Of a DNA stretch of 64,000 bases, positions 55,181 through 64,000 are shown piece after piece; the stretch's first letter is position 1, and the number at the start of each line of letters is the position of its first letter. Source of the DNA: Ariolimax columbianus (Eukaryota; Mollusca; Gastropoda; Stylommatophora; Arionidae); the NCBI GenBank assembly GCA_036924085.1, contig JAVGWX010000012.1:29077901-29141900 (forward strand), read 5' to 3'. Both the position numbers and the translations under genes were made by a program. The notes below the pieces were generated by a model. It worked only from the letters and a program-made list of their open reading frames with translations. It was not told the DNA's origin and ran no database searches.

Positions 55181-55985
55181 GTCACATGCTTAATCCTCTT
55201 TAGACACCATTTCAGATATCCTTAGAAGGTGACAGTGGTTTTCTTAACTTCATCCTGGGTACCACCAAATTAAACTGACAGAAATCCCTAAACTAAAAAC
55301 TTAGCGAGCAAGAAAACAAACACAATATAGTACCCCACATTCAAGTTTTAAAGATGTCTGCGATTTGTAAAAACCGACTACAAGAATCAGCTGCCTGATG
55401 CACAATCGTCTGGCTTCTCAAGGTCGTACAATGTCACTTCGCTAAGTGTTCTTGTCTGCATGACCATGATCTTATGCCGCACGTTACCGGCGCCAACGCC
55501 GCCGTAGTTCGACAGGACTCAGATTGTGGCTCCATCAGTGGGTTACTTGACAATCTATGCTCCACCATTTTAGATGATAAACAAAGAAGATAAACAATAG
55601 AGGATCGACCGAAGGTATTACTTTTAAACAGTTCAAACGTCGGGAAAGCTAATATGTGTTATTATTATTTCAGAGGTAGAGTACACATCTAGTCTGAACA
55701 GTACTTGGCGACTGTCTCAGCAAGCGGCCTTCATTTCTCGACTCTTTAAATTCTCCACAGTAATGTGAACAAACGATGTCAAGGCAACAGAAGAGTAATA
55801 GCTACCTCTAGACCTTGAAGAAGCGTCCAACAAAAAGCCTCGATATATCCTCCGATTTTGAGTTTTACTGCTAAGCTCATAGCTGTTCCAGATATAATTG
55901 TTTGACCTGAGGAAAAAGAATGAATAACGGATTAAGGAAGTACCTCGTTATGAAACAAAATTACACTAAGTTCTATTTCTCTTTC
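55181..55985. other. unassigned sequence
   Basis: No gene or repeat recognised. The last 13 bp are the SINE target duplication. Confidence 0.5.
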
Positions 55986-56368
55986 TTCTTCTTCTTCTTC
56001 TTCTTCTTCTTCTTCTTCTTCTTCTTCTTCTTCTTCTTCTTCTTCGTTCGTTCTCAATCTCCCACTACCAAACCCTGAAAGGGTAAGTAGCAGAATGTAG
56101 TTCAGAGAACGGAATGCGTTGTGTTGTAGTTTACAGCTTGGCTCAACACATCTGACTTCAGCAAGCATTTTTTGAGTACCGGGTTAACATTCCTTTTTTC
56201 GATCCCTTCTCCTTAGCCAGTCTTCTGATCTGCTGCAGCCTGTTATCCAGGATCACTTCGTGGAGGTGTAGAAGGGTCTTGGCAGCTCTGGTTCGCTGGC
56301 CCTGACGCTAGCAGTCTGCTATGGGTCGCTGACCACTGCATCTCATGCGCTGCTCAGCGTCTTGATCC
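55986..56368 (-). mobile_element. full-length long-form SINE with 13-bp target duplication
   Basis: 383 bp including a 55-bp (TTC)n on the + strand (its GAA tail). Flanked by ctatttctctttc at 55973-55985 and 56369-56381. The minus strand reads gggatcaagacgctgagcag through acacctccacgaagtgatcc and gcattccgttctctgaac to the tail. Confidence 0.93.
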
Positions 56369-56519
56369 CTATTTCTCTTTCAACAGCTAGAACCAATTTA
56401 ATAATTCTGTATGATTGGTGTTGTTGTTTTGATTGTAGAGATGTCATCAGCTTTATATATCTGTGAGATAACTGTGTTACCCGACCCCAAAACTAGAGTT
56501 CTCGTCAGCAACATATATC

Positions 56520-56576
56520 TACGCCCACGCACATGCACGCACACGCACGCACGCATACACACACATATACATATAC

Positions 56577-56611
<35 letters not shown>

Positions 56612-56735
56612 CACAGGCACACACGCACACACGCACGCACGCACGCACGCACGCACGCGCACACACACACACACACACACATACACACACATACACATAC
56701 ATACACATACATACATACATACATCTCCACGCTTC
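56520..56735. repeat. compound CA/GACA/GCAC microsatellite
   Basis: Consecutive runs of (GCAC)n, (CATA)n, (GACA)n, (GCAC)n, (CA)n and (CATA)n. Frames rich in H/T/R or C/V on either strand are compositional. Confidence 0.95.
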
Positions 56736-58399
56736 TATGCTTGTCCACACAACCCTCCTAATTGTCTCAATTTATTAAACTTTTCAAGTTCTAGAATATG
56801 CCGTTTCATCGCCACAACTTCCCTCAAGATAGCTGGCCCTGGATCATATCTCTATCTGATAGTGATAATGACTTCAGAAAGCATACTTAATGAAGTCCTT
56901 AACATTACCTGACAGAACAGCGGTCGAGAGCAAGGCATCTTGAGGGGAAACTTCGGAAGGAACCAGCAACTAGATGGTTCAATTAAACGTCCTCCCCTTT
57001 ATCTAAGTTTCATGATCGATTTGCACGTTAAGATCGTTATGAGCGTTCAATAAAGTTCTTCTGGCTATGGTCTATTTAGATATAGCTCAAGAACAAGACA
57101 AAGGAGCGAAAAGTGAAGCTGAGCATCCCACTTCACACAACAAAGCTGAGATCAGTACAAAGAAGTGTCTGACACGTCATCCCCGACGACATAGTCGAGT
57201 ATGCAACCAACAGTATCTTTTCTCTACACTTTACTTGACTGACCAGACACATGTGAGCTACCGGGGCCTTAAAGAAGAGCAAATGATAGTAAAACTGTAA
57301 ACACCAGGATTTCCTTATGAGACAGCTAATGAGGAGTGGACATGGCGACAGTATTCCATCTTGCAAACAATAAATTTCTCTACTGCTAATGGTAGAAGAG
57401 TAGACACTAAGTTGACTAACATAGACAATGGCTCGTAGAACAGACTACAATGCATCAGTACGCTTCCATATTTGGTCAGGCCATTACTTTGCTGAAAATG
57501 CAGACGATAGATCATGGATCTATGTTACTCTGACGGCAGTTCATACATCGCTTCATGTCTGTACCAGGTACCCATTTATAGCTGAGTCACGTGGGAAAAA
57601 AACCTTTAGCACGCCCTTGTAACACCCTAGCGAACCAACTCGGCCTTCAAAAACAGTGTGCGGAAATTTTTATTTTTTTTAACGGAGCCACTCCCGATAA
57701 CCATTTTTTACTGCTGAATACGTCCCCCACATATACACGGTATTTTGCCAGTTAAAATATCGCATTTTAGATTACAAATGGCTTTGGAACAGTTTTAATT
57801 TTGTATACGCCGTTTGGAGCAAGCCGACTTTTTGCGAAAGTTGAAGTAGGTTACTGGGAAAGATCTTTATCAAGTAGATCTGTTTATTTTGTTTGTTTAA
57901 ACTAAAGAACTAAGTTTGAATTGGAAACTAACAGTTGTGTCGATATTGTAAACACAGTATCGATAAATTGTTGTGGTTTCCACGCTTTTCTATCGAAGCG
58001 ACTAGGCCCTTATGGTCGAGTCCAAATTTTTTCCGAGATTTTCATAAATTTGCAACTTCATCTTTTTGTATCTCAGAAACTAACAAACACACAACAAAAA
58101 CAATACCACCCACGTGTTCGTTATTCAATTGTGTCTCTACACACAAGAAAATCATATTTATTGACAAACAAACAGAAAAGTTACCAATTTTGAAAGTTGA
58201 CTACCATAGCGAGAAATTAGAAATTAATTAGGTCAAATTTTCGCAATTAAAAAAAGGCGGTGTGCTAAAGTTATAAGCCTCGACATGCTTGGAACATCTC
58301 CAACAAGACATGACTTGACTTGAAACCTCGTACGTTGGCAGTATAATCCGAGCTCACAGACCTAAGCTACACCTCCCCCCAGTGGCTAAGTTCATTCAC
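56736..58399. other. unassigned sequence
   Basis: About 1.65 kb with no recognised array, SINE head, LINE motif or gene. Short frames (for example at 57428-57622 and 57921-58231) do not resemble any family I know. Confidence 0.5.
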
Positions 58400-58706
58400 A
58401 ATATATTGTTGCTGCTGTTTCTGTTTATTGTTGTTTGTTGTTCTTTTGTTGTTATTGTTTGAAGTAACTGTAGCAGATCAGTAGCTCTTGACGACTTTTC
58501 TGTCGTGCCGAGTTGCATTAGCTCCTGTTACATCCCGAGATCTACTTGAGAAGGTGGTCCGGGATTTTCCTTTCTGTAGTGAAGCAATGCGACCTACCTC
58601 AGTGAGGTCACCGCGTTGGGGATTACAGTACCGAGCCCTATCTCGTTTTCCACAATACTGAGACACAAACTGTTTGCAAGAGAACCAAAGAGAACGTAAG
58701 GTTGTG
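58400..58706 (+). mobile_element. FAM3 dispersed element with array
   Basis: (GTT)n start, agctcttgacgacttttctg, acatcccgagatctacttga, gaaggtggtccggg, end aaggttgtgtcttggtcagt plus atgtttcac. The array of 46-bp units starts at its last bases. Confidence 0.65.
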
Positions 58707-59130
58707 TCTTGGTCAGTATGTTTCACTTGGACTCGATTATTCTTTACTCACACCTTGATCAGTATGTTTTACTTGGACTCGATTATTCTTTACTCACACC
58801 TTGATCAGTATGTTTTACTTGGACTCGATTATTCTTTACTCACACATTGATCAGTATGTTTTACTTGGACTCGATTATTCTTTACTCACACCTTGATCAG
58901 TATGTTTTACTTGGACTCGATTATTCTTTACTCACACATTGATCAGTATGTTTCACTTGGACTCGATTATTCTTTACTCACACCTTGATCAGTATGTTTT
59001 ACTTGGACTCGATTATTCTTTACTCACACCTTGAGCAGTATGTTTCACTTGACCTTGATTAATCTTTACTCCCACCATGAGCATCATATTTCATCTGACT
59101 CTGATTTCTCTTCGCTCCCACGTTGTTCGG
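58706..59130. repeat. 46-bp minisatellite continuing FAM3
   Basis: About nine units of cttggactcgattattcttt plus actcacaccttgatcagtat and gtttta at 46-bp spacing (58751 to 58797). The last two units are diverged. Confidence 0.96.
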
Positions 59131-61004
59131 TGGTTTCACATGACCCCAATTACTTCAATCCATTACCGATTCATTGATTGCAGTCTCTTCATCCAAGAGG
59201 TGATTGTTGATATACTTCTGGCATTCACCTATCTATTGCTAATGTCCTGACTGCGAGAATTCTCTGAGGTCAGAATACCAGTTTTTGCATTCCCGTAAAT
59301 CCCAACATGACCAGGACAATAGATTCCCCCACGATCTCGAAGGTTCGACACTTGTATCCGCTCTCATGCTCTCAGGCTCTGTCAAAATAAAGATGGAGAG
59401 TGTGGAACAATTTCGGCCCTCATTAAGAGGTTCTCATATGGCCAGCTGCATCAGAGCCAAATACGTGGCGTTGACCTTCATTCGGATACCGGAAATTGTT
59501 GTCATGTTTGCAGAAACAAATAGATCGAAGCTGCAAAAGTACTGACGGTTACAAGTTGATTAAATAAAAACACATTCAAGTAATGGCTGAGTGACCACCC
59601 TTTATATCGTTTTGTTGTTGTCCTGGTCCAATCACTGAGCCGTTACCTGTAACTGATTGAATCGATTGTCATGAATGCACTGCTATGTGCATCAACGACC
59701 CTGTCCCCTAGCAGAGAATTCCCATCCGTCTTTCTTACTTTCCGGGACAGATCCATCGGTATACTACAGCATCAACATCCCGGGAAGGTATTATCATACC
59801 TTCTTTACCTTAACAGAGTCAGGTACCAATTCATATCTAGATAGATCGGTAACGTGCGTCTTTTTTTGCAAATTGTTTAATGTATTTGCATTTCTCTCAA
59901 ATCGACTAGGTTCACGCTAGTCACTGGTCTTGGATAGGAGACCTGGGGAGGAGGGATAGGGAACTGAGATCTATCAACGACTTTATTAGATTGTGGTCAC
60001 TAATGTCGATGAATCAGCCAAACACAGACTACAGTAGTTCGAATCTGAGGTGAGTGAGCAGGGAGTTGGGACTTCTTCTCTTTATTTTGATCCCACGATT
60101 GGTGTTTGCATCGTTAAGCGAGTTCCTGTGATGTACTCGACCGTTGTTTGGAGTTCTCCTTTAGTTCTATCGGCTTTAAGTTTACTGTTCAATCGTTAAG
60201 CCAGAATATCTTCCTCAGGTGGCCGTATAGGGAAAAGTACTGTAAAACATGAGCAGCGGTTTGATCCTACAATACTGGAGCATATACTCGAATCGTGTAC
60301 ATGCGTTTAGTTAGCCCCATGTCCTGAGGCGAAGATTAGTGACTGTCCTTGACTACCAAAAGTGTAACAAGTCGTCATTTGGTTGGCTCCATTCTATTCT
60401 GACAACCTGGACAGCTCAGCAGTTCTTCTCAAAGTATGTGATTTCAATGTCTTCCTGTTCACAATGGTTTCCCCATCTTACAAACCTATCTGACTTCTCC
60501 TTACTTCGTTATATATATATTATGATGCGTTGCTATTAATTCCATAAACCGGTTACCGGTTAAGCATCATCATTTTTATCGAACTCGCAAGGGACAACAA
60601 GAAATACGGTAAAAAAAAGGAATATAGAAAAGACATATATAACATAGACATAGCAAAAAATCACCTCAAGGGGTAATAATTGACTGAAATGTAAAATACG
60701 GACATTGAGTTTGTTGGAGTCTTAAATTACATATGTACCAACGAAAAGGTTAGGATACAGTTGCTCTTCAATGGCTCTTTGATTCGTATTTTCTCCACTT
60801 TCCCTAGGGGTTCTAGGATATTAGTTGTCAGCAAAATTCCACCGCTATTTTCTGAGGTCCTGGTGCAGTAATAAGTCAAATATGGACTGGAATAGAGGTC
60901 GTGTCTTGTTGGCAACGGATACACGCAGACAGTAAGGTCAGTGGTCGACATTAACGCTACATAATCAATGGTCTGTGAAAACACTGGAATGAATATATAT
61001 CTAG
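59131..61004. other. unassigned sequence
   Basis: About 1.9 kb with no recognised gene or repeat. Short frames at 59285-59545 and 59675-59920 lack family resemblance. Confidence 0.5.
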
Positions 61005-61193
61005 CTGCGTGTCTGTCTGTGTGTATGCACATCTTCATGTATGTATGTATGTGTACATACTAACCTTCTTGTATATATGTCTGCGTGTCTGTCTGCATGC
61101 ATACCTTCATGCATATGTGTCTGTCTGCACGCATACCTTCATGTATATATGCCCACGTGTCTGTCTGACTGTCTGCACACATGTCTTTATGTA
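61005..61193. repeat. degenerate TGTATG/CTGTCTG simple repeat
   Basis: Imperfect tgtctgtctgcatgcatacc-like units with tatgtatgtatg runs. A TA here serves as the mariner target. Confidence 0.75.
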
Positions 61194-61612
61194 TGGGGCG
61201 AGTTCAAATGAAACCGTACCTAACTGCAACAAGTGAGCATACGTACGATGTTGACGTCACTGCTGGTGTTAACAGCACATACCAACCGTCAAGTTTGCAA
61301 AATTGCATTATTCTCCAACTCATAGTTTATTCATCAGACCGTTGAAAATATGGCAGTTTTGATACGGAATCCTCCAGAGTTGATCAGCGAGCGGTGATTC
61401 GGTTTCTAACAGCTGATGGATGTCGACTAGTTGACATTCATCGCAAAATGCAGGCAGTGTATGGTGACAAAAGTGTGTCAAAGAAAACAGTGAAGAACTG
61501 GATAACGGTGTTTAAAGAAGGAAGTGAGTTAACGCAACAATATGCGCCTGACCTGGTCTCGGAAGATCTTTCGTTAACTCGCGTCCTTCTTTAAACATCG
61601 TTACCCTATAAT
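61194..61612 (+). mobile_element. mariner 5' part with a folded-back end
   Basis: Terminal repeat and leader match 47499-47690 (ttcaaatgaaaccgtaccta, aacagcacataccaaccgtc). An ATG at 61350 begins MAVLIRNPPE, then after a +1 shift RSVIRFLTADGCRLVDIHRK, MQAVYGDKSV and KNWITVFKEGSELT. At about 61530 the sequence turns back: caatatgcgcctgacctggt to ctttaaacatcgttaccc is the inverted copy of the next transposase stretch, equivalent to 47817-47885. The element stops at about 61612 without a right terminal repeat. Helix-turn-helix region only; inactive. Confidence 0.75.
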
Positions 61613-61969
61613 AACTTCTTGATAGACATTATTGTCATGACTTCGCCGCCTCATTATTTCTTAACCTTACGAAGCGGCTCCGTTGGCTCATAGCCAGTGA
61701 ACCCCAATGCGTGTTTCACATCCGCTTAAACACGTTGAGAGATTTTCAGCCAACTATTTGAACATCTCGTTCCAGCCAAAACAACTCCAGTCCAGAACTT
61801 CAACCAATGAGGCCCAGACATGAACAAGGTTTGACAATTATTCCTTTCCCTTAACGAACATTCCATTCTTGTGAGATAGCCAGAGTCCCAGTTAATAGAG
61901 ATTCGTTAACAGAGGTCAATTAATCTCGCGAAGTGCTCAAACTTCACTGGTTATCACGCCTGTCAGATG
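61613..61969. other. unassigned sequence
   Basis: Nothing recognised between the mariner fragment and the 46-bp array. Confidence 0.5.
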
Positions 61970-62745
61970 TGTGGAGGTCGTTCGTTTAGTTAGTTCCAGC
62001 GTGACCTAACACATGAGAGGAGAGCGTCCGTTTAGTTAGATCCAGCGTGACCTAACACACGAGAGGAGAGCGTTCGTTTAGTTAGGTCCAGCGTGACCTA
62101 ACACATGAGAGGAGAGCGTCCGTTTAGTTAGATCCAGCGTGACCTAACACATTAGAGGAGAGCGTTCGTTTAGTTAGCTTTAGCGTGACCTAACACGTTA
62201 GAGATGAGTGTTCGTTTAGCTAGTTTTAGCGTGACCTAACGCATGAGAGGAGAGCGTTCGTTTAGTTAGTTTTAGCGTGACCTAACAAGGGAGAGGAGAG
62301 TGTTCGTTTAGTTAGGTCCAGCGTGACCTAACACATGAGAGGAGACCGTTCGCTTAGTTGGATCCAGCGTGACCTAACACGTGAGATGAGAGCGTTCGCT
62401 TAGTTAGTATTAGCGTGACCTAACACATGAGAGGAGAGCGTTCGCTTAGTTAGTTTTAGCGTGACCTAACACATGAGAGGAGAGCGTTCGCTTAGTTAGT
62501 ATTAGCGTGACCTAACACATGAGAGGAGAGCGTTCGCTTAGCTAGTATTAGCGTGACCTAACACGAGAGAGGAGAGCGTTCGCTTAGTTAGTATTAGCGT
62601 CACCTAACACATGAAAGGAGAGCGTTCGCTTAGTTAGTATTAGCGTGACCTAACACGAGAGAGGAGAGCGTTCGCTTAGTTAGTTTTAACGTGACCTAAC
62701 ACATGACAGGAGAGTGTTCGTTTAGTCAGTTTTAGCGTGACCTAA
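61970..62745. repeat. 46-bp minisatellite
   Basis: About 17 units of gagcgttcgcttagttagta plus ttagcgtgacctaacacatg and agagga at 46-bp spacing (62401 to 62447). Two variant groups, ttcgtttag early and ttcgcttag late, show local spread of unit types. Confidence 0.97.
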
Positions 62746-63359
62746 TAAGCGCGAAGACATTCTCAAACTGCGAGCCGGAGACATTTACATTCCTAAGAGC
62801 TACAGCCAGCCAAGGTGGCGGAACAAGCAAATACAGCAAAAACATGAACAAAGCCAGAACAACCTTTAGCAGCTCAAATAACATTTTGAAGTTTTCTCTA
62901 AACAACGCAAACAAATAATAATATGCAAGATATGTGTAATGTATGTGCTCCTGTATTGTGTGGAGTCTTCGAGAACAAAGAAGTGTTCAAATTGTCATCT
63001 GTCTGAGAAAAATGTATATCATTCTCTTGCCGAATACTATGACCAATCAAAAACAATCTATTCAGAACAACCAATAAGATATGGACACGTAAAACAAGTT
63101 AACGCTGGGGTTGGATTGGTCGTGTCCTACATGAAGGTGATGACGCTGTCAATAGATCCGTCACAATTTCGACCCAGAGGTCAAACGAAAGAGAGGCTGA
63201 CCTAAGATTAGTTGGAGAAGAGCTATAGTAGTCAAATGGGAAGTTAGGACTCAGAGCTAGAACACAGCACGAAAGATGATCGCATGTTGGGTGAACTCGA
63301 CCGAGTTTGCTGTTGTCATTAAAGACTTCATCAGGCGTTATTGGTCAAATATCTAAGAA
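62746..63359. other. unassigned sequence
   Basis: A minus frame at 62732-62914 is hydrophobic (LLKVVLALFMFLLYLLV) but short, begins in the array edge and has no known family. Nothing else recognised. Confidence 0.35.
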
Positions 63360-64000
63360 GTTAGAGAGAATGATTTCACCAGGCATGATTGTCACTGAGT
63401 GATAGGTCAAGGATCTCAGAACAAGTTAAAGAGAATGACTTCACCAGGCATGATTGTCACTGAGTGATAGGTCAAGGATCTCAGAACCAGGTTAAAGAGA
63501 ATGACTTCACCAGCCATGATTGTCACTGAGTGATAGGTCAATGATCTAAGAACAAGTTAAAGAGAATGACTTCACCAGGCATGATTGTCACTGAGTGATA
63601 GGTCAATGATCTAAGAACAAGTTAAAGAGAATGACTTCACCAGGCATGATTGTCACTGAGTGATAGGTCAAGGATCTCAGAACCAGGTTAAAGAGAATGA
63701 CTTCACCAGCCATGATTGTCACTGAGTGATAGGTCAATGATCTAAGAACAGGTTAAAGAGAATGACTTCACCAGGCATGATTGTCACTGAGTGATAGATC
63801 AATGATCTAAGAACAAGTTAGAGAGAATGACTTCACCAGGCATGATTGTCACTGAGTGATAGGTCAAGGATCTCAGAACAAGTTAAAGAGAATGACTTCA
63901 CCAGGCATGATTGTCACTGAGTGATAGGTCAAGGATCTCAGAACAAGTTAAAGAGAATGACTTCACCAGGCATGATTGTCACTGAGTGATAGGTCAATGA
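63360..64000. repeat. 67-bp minisatellite, cut by window edge
   Basis: At least nine units of gaatgacttcaccaggcatg plus attgtcactgagtgataggt and caaggatctcagaacaagtt plus aaagaga at 67-bp spacing (63433 to 63500). Unit types (aaggatctcag or aatgatctaag; caggcatg or cagccatg) alternate in blocks. Continues past the window. Confidence 0.97.

Noticed and set aside
56398..56761. C/V- and H/T-rich frames of 116 codons
   Set aside because: Compound CA/GACA microsatellite.
62732..62914. Hydrophobic 60-codon frame as a small membrane protein
   Set aside because: Short, starts at an array edge, and no second line of evidence.

Overview
The window looks like intergenic chromosomal DNA from an animal and contains no host gene I can recognise. 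It is A+T-rich, carries degraded non-LTR retrotransposons, tRNA-derived SINEs, LTR fragments and mariner remnants, and has about thirty tandem arrays with units of 14 to 89 bp. The SINE and LINE types, including LINEs and SINEs ending in (GAA)n or (AAC)n, and the many minisatellites fit a mollusc, most likely a gastropod. This is inference from repeat style, not from a marker gene. No rRNA, functional tRNA, CRISPR or bacterial feature was seen.

Layout. 0-11.6 kb: a minisatellite, an LTR (470-1725), a 34-bp array, a 549-bp inverted duplication (3300-3848 and 6972-7520) enclosing a 25-bp array and two AT-rich pentamer tracts, a 49-bp array, an LTR 3' end that runs into a 37-bp array of about 37 copies, and a LINE copy with a 45-bp array inside its reading frame. 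11.6-28.4 kb: 33-, 32-, 37-, 42-, 14- and 44-bp arrays, SINEs, several copies of a dispersed element (called FAM3 here) that repeatedly abuts tandem arrays, and a palindromic mariner derivative (16863-17457). 28.5-37.2 kb: a CR1/L2-like LINE pseudogene on the minus strand, a second LINE whose 3' coding end has become a 68-bp array, a full-length SINE with target duplications, and a very regular 39-bp array (35307-36323). 38.3-45.3 kb: a domain purine-rich on the + strand, made of GA-rich arrays around a 3.1-kb LINE with RT and RNase H. 45.4-56.4 kb: more LINE debris, a palindromic mariner with TA flanks (47499-48244), an inverted duplication with a datable SINE insertion, and a nested complex in which an I-like LINE is interrupted by a SINE and a solo LTR. 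56.4-64 kb: microsatellites, a FAM3 copy with a 46-bp array, a third mariner fragment, and two more large arrays, the last running off the window.

There is no gene system in which parts cooperate. The coherent biology is transposon decay and satellite birth: at least three arrays (10.7, 31.8 and 54.9 kb) are amplified pieces of LINE coding sequence, one continues from an LTR end (8.6 kb), one lies at an LTR-like start (6.8 kb), and several abut FAM3. Tandem arrays cover roughly a quarter of the window by hand tally. Long open frames are mostly artefacts of arrays with stop-free units. Unit lengths were counted by hand from spacing; copy numbers and boundaries of degenerate arrays are approximate.
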